Notes: generated by a model from the sequence alone, not told the origin. Positions 1-9,022 are shown, numbered from the stretch's first letter. The stretch is DNA of 35,615 nucleotides from CAIKZY01 sp044374195 (GCA_044374195.1 JBILOY010000022.1:1-35615); one strand, 5' to 3'. Program-made: numbers and translations.

Positions 1-36
1 GAGACCGGTGAGGTGTTGGAGGGTCAAGCGGCCTGA
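1..36 (+). CDS. Possible 3' end of an upstream gene (partial)
   Basis: Frame 1 is open from the first base and ends with TGA at 34-36, giving the tail ETGEVLEGQAA. A perfect hairpin follows 10 bases later, as expected after the end of a gene. Eleven residues are too few to assign a family, and an open frame this short could be chance. The only support is the position of the stop codon relative to the hairpin. Confidence 0.3.
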   Translation, partial: ETGEVLEGQAA

Positions 37-46
37 GCCAAGCCAG

Positions 47-84
47 GAGCCCGGCATGCCCAGCACGAGGGACATGCCGGGCTC
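47..84. terminator. Perfect 12-bp hairpin, probable terminator
   Basis: GAGCCCGGCATG at 47-58 pairs perfectly with CATGCCGGGCTC at 73-84 around a 14-base loop. There is no T-run on either side, so it is not a classical intrinsic terminator. Its position between a possible plus-strand gene end and the end of the minus-strand brp gene fits a bidirectional, U-tract-less actinobacterial terminator. Confidence 0.55.
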
Positions 85-160
85 TGCATGCGTGAGGGCT
101 GAACTGGCCACACTCATCAGCAGGATTGGGGAATTCCGCTGGTACTCGACACCGAGGTCG

Positions 161-1180
161 TTAGCCGAGTGACCTTGATCTTGTCGGGCTGAGCCCTTCA
201 ACCAATGCGTCCCTGCGACGACGGCGATCGAAGAACGAGACCATGGCCATGTGAGGCACCGTCAGTCCCCACACGATTGCGAGACCGATCCAGAGCCAGG
301 TCGCGGAGATCGCGACGGATGGGGTCAGTGCAGCCAAGAGCCCCACCACGAGGATTGTCCCGACCAAGGCAGGAACACCGTGAAGGAAGGTTCGTCCGAT
401 CGAACGGACGCTCACGCTTCCGTAGGCATGTAGTGACAGGCGTGCGGTATGTCGCAACGAATGCCAGAAGCTGAAGTAAATCGCAAAGGCCAGCAGCGGC
501 GCGACGACGTAGCCAAGAACTGTCAGGGCCACGAGTTCGAGGGCGGCGCGCAATCGCCCTTGCTTGATCAGCATGACAAGCGCCACCACGATGATCGTGA
601 ATACCGCAATTCTTACGCTGGAGATCAGTGCGGGCGTGAACAGCTCAGCCAGGCGTGGCTGGATTTCCATCAAGGTGCTGACTGCAGCGGGTGAGGTCAG
701 AGGGAGCAGAACGGGTGCGCTGCCGGCTGCAATCGCGTGAATCACCCGCGTGACGCCCGTCTCCTGGGGTGTCCCATCGAGCTCGTGGCTGGCCTCCACG
801 TCGCCGGTTCCGAAGTGCCACACGGTCATTGCCAAAACGATGATGAAGGCAGGTCCGGGAGCAGTCAGGACGGCCACGGTCGCAGCGATAGCGAGCCCTA
901 GGTAGGCCGCTCCTACCACCAGCGCGCGATGACGGGGTATCAATGTGGCGAAGGTGAGGTAGTCGACCGCTCCATGGGGAATGCCGATGGCGAGGGCAAC
1001 AATCGCAACTGCGATGAGCCAGTCTGGCGTTCCGGTGGAGACCGTTGTCGATCGCGCGAGGATCGATAGCGGCACGGCCACGATCACCGCGACGAGGCCG
1101 ATATTCAGGACCGTGCGATTGGCAGTGCCCGTGAAAGCACTCGACCCACGCTTCCCGAGACTCCACTCCGTCAAGGACAC
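161..1180 (-). CDS. blh: Brp/Blh family beta-carotene 15,15'-dioxygenase
   Basis: This membrane enzyme cleaves beta-carotene into two retinal molecules, the chromophore of microbial rhodopsins. The 339-residue protein is mostly hydrophobic, with about eight predicted membrane segments. It shows the family's conserved histidine pattern: HGAVD at 69-73, WHFG with H122, FWHSLRHT with H240 and H244, and VPHM with H310; these are the expected iron ligands. The start is GTG at 1180, preceded by a GGGAG ribosome site. No rhodopsin or carotenoid gene is visible, so they would have to lie further left or elsewhere. The family assignment is firm; retinal supply to a rhodopsin is inferred. Confidence 0.85.
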   Translation of the reverse strand: MSLTEWSLGKRGSSAFTGTANRTVLNIGLVAVIVAVPLSILARSTTVSTGTPDWLIAVAIVALAIGIPHGAVDYLTFATLIPRHRALVVGAAYLGLAIAATVAVLTAPGPAFIIVLAMTVWHFGTGDVEASHELDGTPQETGVTRVIHAIAAGSAPVLLPLTSPAAVSTLMEIQPRLAELFTPALISSVRIAVFTIIVVALVMLIKQGRLRAALELVALTVLGYVVAPLLAFAIYFSFWHSLRHTARLSLHAYGSVSVRSIGRTFLHGVPALVGTILVVGLLAALTPSVAISATWLWIGLAIVWGLTVPHMAMVSFFDRRRRRDALVEGLSPTRSRSLG

Positions 1181-1308
1181 CTGGCAAGTCTCCCGCTTCG
1201 GCGGGGCCAGCGCACGCCAAACTCGATCCGTCGGCGTGGTGCTCCCGCCTCAGTGGCGGATAACCCATGCCAGTTCGTGGCACGGTCAAGGCAGTGCGGG
1301 GTGACCGT

Positions 1309-1314
1309 TAGGCT
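1309..1314 (+). promoter_or_regulatory. -10 box TAGGCT of ettA, leaderless type
   Basis: TAGGCT ends 8 bases before the ATG at 1323. With a usual -10 to start-site distance, transcription would begin at or beside the start codon, and there is no Shine-Dalgarno sequence in between. The intergenic stretch 1181-1322 also has to hold the promoter of the divergent blh gene, for which I see no clear box. Confidence 0.6.
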
Positions 1315-1322
1315 CCTGTGTC

Positions 1323-3017
1323 ATGGCTGAGTTCATCTATACCCTGAGTAAGGCTCGCAAGGCACACGGCGACAAGGTCGTCCTCGACGACGTCACGCTG
1401 TCCTTCCTGCCCGGCGCGAAGATCGGTGTAGTTGGCCCCAATGGCGCCGGTAAGTCGAGCCTGATCAAGATCATGGCTGGCCTCGACCAGGTCTCCAACG
1501 GCGAGGCCAAGCTGATGGACGGCTTCACCGTCGGGATCTTGCTCCAGGAGCCCAAGCTCGATGAGTCCAAGAATGTTCTCGAGAATATCCAAGACGGCGT
1601 CTCAGAGACCAAGGCCATGGTAGATCGCTTCAACGCGATCTCCGAGGAGCTCGCGCTACCCGACGCCGACTACGACACCCTGCTGGCTGAGATGGGCAAG
1701 TTACAAGAATCCATCGACCACCTGGGCGCCTGGGATCTCGACGCCCAGCTTGAGCAGGCCATGGACGCCCTGCGCTGCCCACCCGGTGATGCGGACATCA
1801 GCCTGCTCTCCGGTGGCGAGAAGCGACGCGTCGCACTTTGCCAATTGCTGCTACGCCAGCCCGACTTGCTTCTCCTCGATGAGCCCACCAACCATCTCGA
1901 TGCCGAAAGCGTGCAGTGGCTCGAGCAGCACCTCGAAAAGTACCCCGGCACGATCATCGCCATTACCCATGATCGCTACTTCCTCGACAACGTCGCTCAG
2001 TGGATCCTCGAGCTCGACCGTGGGCGCGCTTACCCCTACGAGGGCAACTACTCCACCTATCTGGAGACCAAGTCCACGCGACTGAAGATCGAAGGGGCAA
2101 AGGACGTCAAGCTGCAAAAGCGCCTCACTGATGAGCTTCAGTGGGTGCGCTCGAATGCGAAGGCTCGTCAGACCAAGAGCCGCGCGCGTCTTGATCGCTA
2201 CGAAGAGATGGCCTCCGAGGCGGAGAAAGCACGCAAGCTCGACATGGAAGAGATTCAGATTCCGCCGGGCCCGCGCCTGGGCGCAGTCGTCGTCGAGGCC
2301 AAGAACCTGACCAAGGCCTTCGGTGATCGCGTTCTGATCGACAATCTCTCGTTCACGCTGCCTCGCAACGGCATCGTCGGCGTTATCGGCCCGAACGGTG
2401 TCGGCAAGACCACGCTGTTCAAGATGATCGTCAATGCTGCCGAGGCCGGCAGCGATCCTGAGGCACTTGCGACCAGCGGCGAGATCAAGGTCGGCGAGAC
2501 GGTGAAGTTGTCGTATGTCGACCAGAACCGCACCGGCCTCGACGAGACCAAGAATGTCTGGGAGGTTGTCTCCGACGGGCTCGACTGGATCAAGGTCGGT
2601 AATGTCGAAATGCCCTCACGTGCTTACGTGTCGGTGTTCGGCTTCAAGGGCCCCGATCAGCAGAAGCAGTCGAAGGTGCTCTCCGGCGGTGAGCGAAACC
2701 GACTCAATCTCGCATTGACCCTCAAGATGGGCGGCAACCTGCTGCTTCTCGATGAGCCCACCAATGACCTCGACGTCGAGACCCTTGGCTCGCTCGAGAA
2801 CGCGCTTCTCGAGTTCCCGGGCTGCGCGGTGATCACCTCGCATGATCGCTGGTTCCTCGATCGCATCGCCACTCACATCCTCGCGTACGAAGGTGACTCC
2901 CAGTGGTTCTGGTACGAGGGCAACTACGAGTCATACGAGAAGAACAAGATCGAGCGTCTCGGCGCTGATGCAGCTCGCCCGCATCGTGCGACCTACCGCA
3001 AGCTCACTCGAGACTAG
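1323..3017 (+). CDS. ettA: Energy-dependent translational throttle protein EttA (ABC-F ATPase)
   Basis: EttA is a soluble ABC-F ATPase that binds the ribosomal E site and gates the first elongation steps according to ATP/ADP ratio. The 564-residue length is normal for EttA. Two complete ATPase domains are visible: Walker A GPNGAGKS at 38-45, signature SGGEKRR at 163-169 and LLLLDEPTNHLD at 182-193; then GPNGVGKT at 356-363, LSGGERNR at 453-460 and LLLLDEPTNDLD at 473-484. The charged linker between them (about 240-325) is the P-site tRNA interaction motif region. There are no membrane segments, so it is not a transporter. The thioesterase gene begins 2 bases after the stop codon, indicating one transcript. 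The same neighbours follow the M. tuberculosis homologue Rv2477c. Confidence 0.95.
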   Translation: MAEFIYTLSKARKAHGDKVVLDDVTLSFLPGAKIGVVGPNGAGKSSLIKIMAGLDQVSNGEAKLMDGFTVGILLQEPKLDESKNVLENIQDGVSETKAMVDRFNAISEELALPDADYDTLLAEMGKLQESIDHLGAWDLDAQLEQAMDALRCPPGDADISLLSGGEKRRVALCQLLLRQPDLLLLDEPTNHLDAESVQWLEQHLEKYPGTIIAITHDRYFLDNVAQWILELDRGRAYPYEGNYSTYLETKSTRLKIEGAKDVKLQKRLTDELQWVRSNAKARQTKSRARLDRYEEMASEAEKARKLDMEEIQIPPGPRLGAVVVEAKNLTKAFGDRVLIDNLSFTLPRNGIVGVIGPNGVGKTTLFKMIVNAAEAGSDPEALATSGEIKVGETVKLSYVDQNRTGLDETKNVWEVVSDGLDWIKVGNVEMPSRAYVSVFGFKGPDQQKQSKVLSGGERNRLNLALTLKMGGNLLLLDEPTNDLDVETLGSLENALLEFPGCAVITSHDRWFLDRIATHILAYEGDSQWFWYEGNYESYEKNKIERLGADAARPHRATYRKLTRD

Positions 3018-3019
3018 CA

Positions 3020-3427
3020 ATGACCGTTCCCTTCCGCCACGAGATCATTCGTCGGTTCAGTGATATCGATCAACAGCGACATGTCAACAATGTCGTCTAC
3101 TTCGACTACCTCCAGGACACTCGGGTAGCACTTTTTCATGAGGTGTGGCAGTCGACCATGACGGATCTGCATCAGGTGATGGTTCACCAGGAGATGCGCT
3201 ATCACAAGTCGTTGTTGCTCAGTCTCGAGCCGATCGTGGTCGAGGTGTGGGTGAGCAAAATTGGGGGCTCCTCCTACACTCTTGGATACCGGGTGTGTGA
3301 TGAGGAAGGTGATCTCTCTGCGGAGGCGAGCACGACTATCGCGTGCATCAATCCGGACTCGGGTCGCCCCGCGCGGATTCCGAGCGACTTGCGATCAGTC
3401 CTTGAAGGATTGAGAATCGACGCGTGA
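3020..3427 (+). CDS. Acyl-CoA thioesterase, hotdog fold (4HBT/YbgC-like)
   Basis: The 135-residue protein has the length and N-terminal signature of single-domain hotdog thioesterases: RFSDIDQQRHVNNVVYFDYL at residues 12-31, with D17 at the position of the catalytic aspartate. Such enzymes hydrolyse acyl-CoA thioesters in the cytoplasm; the substrate cannot be read from sequence. It starts 2 bases after ettA and its stop overlaps the next start (GTGA at 3424), so the three genes are probably translated together. The M. tuberculosis counterpart by position is Rv2475c. A role linked to EttA is not implied; the pairing is simply conserved in actinobacteria. Confidence 0.85.
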   Translation: MTVPFRHEIIRRFSDIDQQRHVNNVVYFDYLQDTRVALFHEVWQSTMTDLHQVMVHQEMRYHKSLLLSLEPIVVEVWVSKIGGSSYTLGYRVCDEEGDLSAEASTTIACINPDSGRPARIPSDLRSVLEGLRIDA

Positions 3428-4089
3428 GCTTTCGCATCAGTGTCGAGGACGCCCGACTCCTCGCGGCCGTGTGCAAGCGCCAGGCTTCCTGGGATTCCCG
3501 AGCACGCGCTCGAGTGCTCACCACTGCCAAGGCCATGGGTGTCTATACCGCGCCTCCCATGGATGTGCTGGCCTTCGTCGCGATCCCCATCGAGCCCGAT
3601 ATTGATGACGTTCCCCTCGACGTCGCGGTCTCCTTGCACTCGGTGATGAAGGAACTTGAGCGCATTGCCGCCGACGGGCTGCCCTTTGATTCCGAGAATC
3701 TTCTTGCGGTCACTGTTCCCGTGACGTCTACGATGAATGTGGCGCAGCTTCCGCCGACAGAGGGCTGGCAGGTGCCGATCACCGCTGTGGCCGGTGATCT
3801 GCTCACGATGGTTAACGAAGCCACTGAGGAGTTCACTCGTCGCGCCGAGGGCAAGAGCGAGGGCGAGCGTCAGCTAATTGCCGATGAGATCTGGGCGCGC
3901 ACCGCGTGGGCAGGTCTTCCGATGCGCGCACTGCACGCCGCCCAGCGCCTGGGCATGATCGGCAATGACTCCGCGCGTATCGCTGCAGCGACTAATGGGC
4001 CCTGGAAGCGCCTCAGCACACCACGCGGGCAGATCTTCTCTCGCACGAGCGGATCATCTGCTCGCCTCGCGCTGCATCTGGTGAACTAG
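3424..4089 (+). CDS. Conserved actinobacterial protein of unknown function (Rv2474c-like by position)
   Basis: I do not recognise a domain in this 221-residue soluble protein. It starts with GTG overlapping the thioesterase stop codon by 4 bases, so it belongs to the ettA operon. The sequence is rich in Ala, Glu and Arg, with a likely helical middle part (about 120-175) and no signal peptide or membrane segment. By gene order it corresponds to Rv2474c in M. tuberculosis. Its TAG stop at 4087-4089 shares the palindrome CTAG with the stop of the convergent haemoglobin gene. Reality as a gene is supported by tight coupling and actinobacterial codon use. Confidence 0.75.
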   Translation: MSFRISVEDARLLAAVCKRQASWDSRARARVLTTAKAMGVYTAPPMDVLAFVAIPIEPDIDDVPLDVAVSLHSVMKELERIAADGLPFDSENLLAVTVPVTSTMNVAQLPPTEGWQVPITAVAGDLLTMVNEATEEFTRRAEGKSEGERQLIADEIWARTAWAGLPMRALHAAQRLGMIGNDSARIAAATNGPWKRLSTPRGQIFSRTSGSSARLALHLVN

Positions 4090-4496
4090 CCGTTGCTCGA
4101 AGTGTCGTCAATATTCTGCATGGCGTGAGCGGCACCGACGAGATACATCCACAGCTGGTTCTCGAGTTCGGCATCTTGCATGTTCATTTCGATGATCGCG
4201 TCGTGCATGTGGGTGAGCCATCGATCGCGGGCTTCGGCATCAATGGCGAATTCCATGTGGCGCATGCGTAGACGCGGATGACCACGCTCCTCGCCATAGG
4301 TCTGCGGGCCGCCCCAGTACTGCTCCATGAACATCAGCAGGCGGCGCTCGGCTTCGTCGAATTCATGCGCCGGGTACATCGGCGCGAGCACTGAGTCTTG
4401 GCGTACACCCTGGTAGAAGCGCGCAACGAGCTTGGCGAAGAACTCGTGTCCGCCAAATTGCTCGTACGGCGTGATCTGCTTCTCGGTGTCGCTCAC
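4086..4496 (-). CDS. glbO: Group II truncated haemoglobin (trHbO type)
   Basis: This 136-residue haem protein belongs to the GlbO family, which binds O2 and small ligands and is linked to respiration or peroxide/NO chemistry. All four diagnostic residues are in register with M. tuberculosis trHbO, shifted by five: Y28 (B10), Y41 (CD1), H80 (proximal F8) and W93 (G8). The PRLRMRH segment at 74-80 is typical. The start is GTG at 4496, five bases after the stop of the upstream SDR gene; a longer reading frame to 4667 would run back through that gene and adds no globin sequence. It is the last gene of a four-gene minus-strand operon. Confidence 0.93.
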   Translation of the reverse strand: MSDTEKQITPYEQFGGHEFFAKLVARFYQGVRQDSVLAPMYPAHEFDEAERRLLMFMEQYWGGPQTYGEERGHPRLRMRHMEFAIDAEARDRWLTHMHDAIIEMNMQDAELENQLWMYLVGAAHAMQNIDDTSSNG

Positions 4497-4500
4497 CTGC

Positions 4501-5988
4501 CTATTGTGGCCGACGCCCTGCTGACTGCTCAGCCCGCTCCACCAGATGTCGTGCCATGGGCGGGAAGACGAAGGCGTGGAACGGGGCAACCGACCACCAG
4601 TACATGTGCCCTGCCAGGCTGCGGGGCCAGTACACGGCTCGTTGGATGAGGCGCGATTCATGGGCATTCACCGACTGAACATGGAATTCCAGCCACGCGC
4701 GACCGGGCATCTTCATCTCAGCGCGCAGCCGAAGCAGATCGGGTTGATCCTTCGTCTCCACTCGCCAGAAATCGACGGGCTCGCCCACCATCAGATGATG
4801 GGGATCCCTGCGACCGCGTCGCAGTCCGACCCCGCCCAGTAGGCGATCCATGAGTCCGCGAATCTTCCAGAGCAGGTTGGCCGAGTACCAGCCGTTCTCC
4901 CCGCCGATGCACTCGACGGCCTGCCACAAATCCTCAGCGGAGGCGTGGCACTCGACCTCACGCACATCGGTGTACAGGGTTCCGCCTGACCAGTGGGGGT
5001 CTGTCGGAAGTGGATCACTGGGTGCCCCGGGGGTGGCGGCGCCCGACCACCGCGTGATGACGTGGGCTTCGCGAATGCGGGTGAGTGCGAGCTTGACCGC
5101 AGCGTCGAAGGGCATCAGGCCTTCATCGGGATCGGGAATCCAGTTGGCGATGTCATGTTCACGGCACACAGCGGGATGCCGCAACGATTGCACGAGTGGC
5201 CTGGCGATCGATTTCGGAACAGGCGTGACGAGATTTACCCAGTGGCTCGATAGGCCGGGTGACAGCACGTTGATGGGCAGGATGATGCGACGAGGAAGAC
5301 CGGCCACGCGGGCATAGGCCTGCATCATCTCCTGGTAAGACATGACTTCAGGACCGCCGATGTCGAAGGATCGATTCACCTCGGGTGGTAACTCGGCAGC
5401 AAGCACTAGATACCGCAAGACATCGCGAATCGAAATGGGCTGAGTTCTCGTGCGCACCCAGCGAGGGGTGATCATTGCGGGCAGTCGTTCGGTCAGGTAG
5501 CGCAGCATCTCGAAGGAAGCGGAGCCGGAGCCGATGACGACGGCGGCCCGAAGCTCGATGGTTGGCACTCCCGAGCCGCGCAGGATTTCGCCAACGTTCA
5601 CGCGAGATCTCATATGCGGGCTCATGCGATCCACCGGCACATCGGGAGCGAGCCCGCCGAGGTAGACGATGCGGGTCAAGGTGCTTGACGCTGCCGCATC
5701 AGCGAAGGCTCGGGCCATATCGCTCTCAGCGCTCTCGAGGTCTCGCCCGTGCTGAAGTGAATGCATGAGGTAATAGGCCACCTGGCAGTCGTTCATCGCG
5801 GCACGCAGGTCGTCAACGCTTTGCGCATCACCCTGGATGATCTCGACCTGATCGGCCCACGGCATATCGCGTAGCTTTTCCGGCGAACGCGCCAGCACCC
5901 GCACCGCGTGCCCGGATGCTAGGAGCTCTCGTACGAGTCGACCCCCGACATAGCCGGTGGCCCCCGTAACCAGACTGCGCATTGTCAT
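4501..5988 (-). CDS. NAD(P)-binding SDR protein with C-terminal DUF2867 domain
   Basis: The N-terminal half (about 1-300) is an atypical short-chain dehydrogenase/NmrA-like Rossmann domain: GATGYVGG at 9-16 is the dinucleotide site, and YYLMHSL near residue 93 carries a tyrosine in the usual active-site region. The C-terminal part (about 330-480, DVREVECHASAEDLW onwards) matches the DUF2867 domain commonly fused to it. The 495-residue length is normal for this fusion. It probably binds NAD(P)H, but the substrate is unknown. Its ATG overlaps the mscS stop by 4 bases (ATGA), and glbO follows at 5 bases. Confidence 0.85.
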   Translation of the reverse strand: MTMRSLVTGATGYVGGRLVRELLASGHAVRVLARSPEKLRDMPWADQVEIIQGDAQSVDDLRAAMNDCQVAYYLMHSLQHGRDLESAESDMARAFADAAASSTLTRIVYLGGLAPDVPVDRMSPHMRSRVNVGEILRGSGVPTIELRAAVVIGSGSASFEMLRYLTERLPAMITPRWVRTRTQPISIRDVLRYLVLAAELPPEVNRSFDIGGPEVMSYQEMMQAYARVAGLPRRIILPINVLSPGLSSHWVNLVTPVPKSIARPLVQSLRHPAVCREHDIANWIPDPDEGLMPFDAAVKLALTRIREAHVITRWSGAATPGAPSDPLPTDPHWSGGTLYTDVREVECHASAEDLWQAVECIGGENGWYSANLLWKIRGLMDRLLGGVGLRRGRRDPHHLMVGEPVDFWRVETKDQPDLLRLRAEMKMPGRAWLEFHVQSVNAHESRLIQRAVYWPRSLAGHMYWWSVAPFHAFVFPPMARHLVERAEQSAGRRPQ

Positions 5989-6950
5989 GAGTCCAGTCTG
6001 GGGGGTGGCGGGGTAGGCGGCGACCCGGGCATCATTTGGCCGGGCATTGGCCTCATCATCATCGGCATCACGATCCCGGCGCGATCGAAAGCCAGCTTGA
6101 TTCGCTCTCGAATGGTTCGAGCCAAGATGATCTGCTTCTCGGGCACTGCCTTTGCCGTGACACGAACGACCATCGCCTCACCGGACATCGATTCAACACC
6201 CGCGAACGTCGGCTTGCCGAGCAACATGTCGTCATAGGTGGGGTCTTCGTCCATGTCGAGGGCCACGCTCTCGATGAGGTCGCGTACTCGGTCGAGATTC
6301 TCGTCGTAGGCGACCGGAATATCGACGCTGGCGAGGGTCCAGCCCTGTGAACGGTTGGCCACCCGCAGAATCTCGCCATTACGCACGTACCAGACCACGC
6401 CGGAGAGATCGCGCAGTCGTGTGTATCGCAGGGCGACCTCCTCGACGGTGCCGATGACCGGGCCGAGATCGACTACGTCGCCCACGCCGAATTGATCCTC
6501 GATGATCAAGAAGATGCCGGAGAGGTAGTCCTTGACCATGGTCTGGGCACCGAAGCCCAGGGCAACTCCGACGACGCCTGCGCTCGCAAGTAGGGGAGCA
6601 ACATTCACGCCTAGTGCCTCGAGAGCCATCAATACCGCGACTGTCCAGACAATCAACGAAACTGAACTCGTGAGCAAGGTGCCGATGGCGGCCGCACGCT
6701 GCTCGGTGCGCTGGGTCATGAGCATCTCGGAGAGCTCAGCGGTACGCGTGTACTTGCGTGTTTGCTCGAGCCGTTCGATTCGGGCGCGATCAGAGGTGCG
6801 CTTGACAATCTTGTGAATAACGCGCACGAGCACGATCTGCACGATGAGCGAGACGACGATGATGAGGATGACCTGAAGAGGAGTGCCCAGTACCCACTCC
6901 ACCGGAGCGTCGTACCAGTTGGGCTTTGCTGCTGCTGTGGTGATCATCAT
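5985..6950 (-). CDS. Small-conductance mechanosensitive channel, MscS family
   Basis: The protein has an N-terminal membrane helix (about 25-45), a charged linker, two further membrane helices (about 90-150) and a soluble beta domain. The pore-lining helix carries the glycine/alanine pattern GVVGVALGFGAQTMVKDYLSG. MscS channels open under membrane tension and release solutes in hypo-osmotic shock. I chose the ATG at 6950, which overlaps the POP stop by 4 bases (ATGA) like the next gene in the operon; a GTG three codons earlier is possible. The C-terminus is Pro/Met-rich (MPMMMRPMPGQMMPGSPPTPPPP), a low-complexity tail seen in some actinobacterial MscS proteins. Confidence 0.9.
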   Translation of the reverse strand: MMITTAAAKPNWYDAPVEWVLGTPLQVILIIVVSLIVQIVLVRVIHKIVKRTSDRARIERLEQTRKYTRTAELSEMLMTQRTEQRAAAIGTLLTSSVSLIVWTVAVLMALEALGVNVAPLLASAGVVGVALGFGAQTMVKDYLSGIFLIIEDQFGVGDVVDLGPVIGTVEEVALRYTRLRDLSGVVWYVRNGEILRVANRSQGWTLASVDIPVAYDENLDRVRDLIESVALDMDEDPTYDDMLLGKPTFAGVESMSGEAMVVRVTAKAVPEKQIILARTIRERIKLAFDRAGIVMPMMMRPMPGQMMPGSPPTPPPPRLDS

Positions 6951-9016
6951 GAGATCCACTTCCGGAAGAACGCCAAGGTGTCGGCGGACTCCTCGATCGA
7001 CTTGTCCATGGAGCGGGCGCCGTGGCCCACGTTGCCCTCGGCGCGAATCAGGATCGGGCGAGTGCCTGAGGTGGCGTGCTGCACCGCCGCGCAGAGCTTG
7101 CGACCGTGCATCGGATCAGTGCGAGTGTCGTTGTCGAACACCGCGAACATGGTGGCCGGGTAATCAGTGCCCTCGCCGACGTTGTGATACGGCGAATAGT
7201 CGATCAGCCAGCCGAACTGCTCGGCGATCTCGGGGTCGCCGTACTCCACGGTCCAGGTCGGGCCGAGCTCGGAAGTCGTGTAGCGAATCATGTCGAGCAA
7301 GGGAGCCACGCACACCACAGCGTTGTAGAGCTCGGGGCGCTGGGTCATCGCGGCTCCGACGAGCAGGCCACCGTTCGAACCACCGTAGATGCCGAGCTTT
7401 GACGACTCGGTGTAACCCTCGGCGATCAGGAATTCGGCCGCAGCGTGGAAGTCGTCGAACACGTTCTGCTTCGAGCCGAGCATGCCTGCTCGATGCCAAT
7501 CCTCGCCCTCCTCGCCGCCGCCACGAAGGTTGGCAATGGCCCATACGCCGCCGGACTCAACCCACGCGAGGATTGCGGCCGAATAGCCAGGAGTCAGCGG
7601 AATTCCGAAGCCGCCGTAGCCGTACAGGATCGTCGATCGCGGCCGATCAGGAGTCTCGGTCGGTGCGATCACGAACATGCGCACCACCGTGCCGTCCTTC
7701 GAGATGTACTCGACCTGGCGTGAGTAGACCTTGGGCACCTCGACCGCGCCGGGAGGCGAGGCATGCAGGGCAACCTCGCGAGTGCGAGCGTCGAAGGTAT
7801 AGATATGCGGAACTGTGGTGTGGTCGGTGTACACAAACCAGCAGACAGGCCCGCCATCAAGATGCTGCACGGGGCCGCCGATCGTTCCGGCGCCAGGCAA
7901 CGGCACCGACTCGATGAACGTTCCGTCACTCGCTGCGCGCAGGCTCATCTCGCTGACGCCATGGCGGGTGTGCACCACGAGGAGTACATCGCGATCGAGC
8001 TCAGGGCCATCGAGTAACGCATAGCCATCGAGCACGGCATCAAGATCCTCGGGTACGAGGTCTGTCCACGTGAACGGGTCGTCATGTGAGGCAACGGCGA
8101 GGCGCGCATACGGCGCATCGAGATCGGTGCTCACGTAGATGCGTCCATCGCGCTCGAAGGAGAGCGAGGTCTGAGCATCGACGTCTCCTTGGACCAACGT
8201 GAACGACGGATGCTCAGGGTCGCAGGCATCGAGATCGGAGATCCAGAGATCATTGCGCGGCTCGGTGCCCTCGGACGCGGAAACCTGCAGCCATCGGCCG
8301 TCGCGGCTGACCTCGACCCCGTAGTAGTTGGTCATGGTCATGCCCGCGCCGAAGACGAGTACGTCGGCCTCGGCTGGCGTGCCGACCACATGCAGGTACA
8401 CGCGGCGATGGAAGTTCTGCTCGGACTCCGGCAGCAGCTCCGGGGCGATTCGTCGCACGTAGTAGAAGGCGAAGCCGCCGATGAGCCACGCAATGGGGGA
8501 GTAGCGGCACCGATCGATGGGGCCTTCGATCGTCTCGCCAGTCGCGACGTCCATCACATAAAGAAGTGACTCCTCATTGCCGCCGACCGACAGCTGGTAC
8601 GCAAGTCGGTCGCCCTCCTTGGAGGGCTGCCAGGAGTCAAGGGTGGTGGCGCCTGTGGGGTCGATGGTCATGGGATCAATGAGCGTGCGCTCAGTGCCGT
8701 CAGCCTCGACGACGTAGAGCACGGCGAACTGCTGACCGGGCTCGCGGCGGATCAGGAAATAGCGGTCACCTCGCCAGTAGGGCGGCGAGACGGTGCCTGC
8801 GCCTAAGAGCTCGCCGACGCGGGTGACAAAGCCCTCGCGCGAATCCCAGTCAGATTGCTCGGCGGCGAGCAGCTCTGCTTGGGCGGACGCCCAGGCCTTG
8901 GTGCGTGGGTCGTCGGCGTCCTCCAGCCAGCGATACGGGTCGGGTACCTCGGTGCCGTGCATGACGTCGACGAGGGGAAGCCGCTCGGCGGCGGGGTATG
9001 CGGGGCGATCGGCCAT
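6947..9016 (-). CDS. Prolyl oligopeptidase (S9A serine peptidase)
   Basis: This cytoplasmic peptidase cleaves short peptides after proline. The 689-residue length is typical. The N-terminus shows the family motif DPYRWLED near residue 26, followed by the beta-propeller domain (about 75-400) and the alpha/beta-hydrolase domain. The triad is visible: S547 in GGSNGG, D630 in DNDTRTD and H665 in GNVGHGA. No signal peptide is seen. It is the first gene of a minus-strand operon with mscS, an SDR gene and glbO, and its start is preceded by a leaderless-type -10 box. Annotation as peptidase is firm; the biological substrate is not known. Confidence 0.93.
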   Translation of the reverse strand: MADRPAYPAAERLPLVDVMHGTEVPDPYRWLEDADDPRTKAWASAQAELLAAEQSDWDSREGFVTRVGELLGAGTVSPPYWRGDRYFLIRREPGQQFAVLYVVEADGTERTLIDPMTIDPTGATTLDSWQPSKEGDRLAYQLSVGGNEESLLYVMDVATGETIEGPIDRCRYSPIAWLIGGFAFYYVRRIAPELLPESEQNFHRRVYLHVVGTPAEADVLVFGAGMTMTNYYGVEVSRDGRWLQVSASEGTEPRNDLWISDLDACDPEHPSFTLVQGDVDAQTSLSFERDGRIYVSTDLDAPYARLAVASHDDPFTWTDLVPEDLDAVLDGYALLDGPELDRDVLLVVHTRHGVSEMSLRAASDGTFIESVPLPGAGTIGGPVQHLDGGPVCWFVYTDHTTVPHIYTFDARTREVALHASPPGAVEVPKVYSRQVEYISKDGTVVRMFVIAPTETPDRPRSTILYGYGGFGIPLTPGYSAAILAWVESGGVWAIANLRGGGEEGEDWHRAGMLGSKQNVFDDFHAAAEFLIAEGYTESSKLGIYGGSNGGLLVGAAMTQRPELYNAVVCVAPLLDMIRYTTSELGPTWTVEYGDPEIAEQFGWLIDYSPYHNVGEGTDYPATMFAVFDNDTRTDPMHGRKLCAAVQHATSGTRPILIRAEGNVGHGARSMDKSIEESADTLAFFRKWIS

Positions 9017-9022
9017 GACCTG

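Noticed and set aside
4497..4667. Longer N-terminus for the truncated haemoglobin
   Set aside because: It lies inside the upstream SDR-DUF2867 gene in another frame and adds no globin sequence.
6883..7917. Plus-strand 344-residue open frame, very Arg/Ser-rich
   Set aside because: It lies antisense to the well-supported prolyl oligopeptidase and has the composition of a reverse-frame shadow in high-GC DNA.
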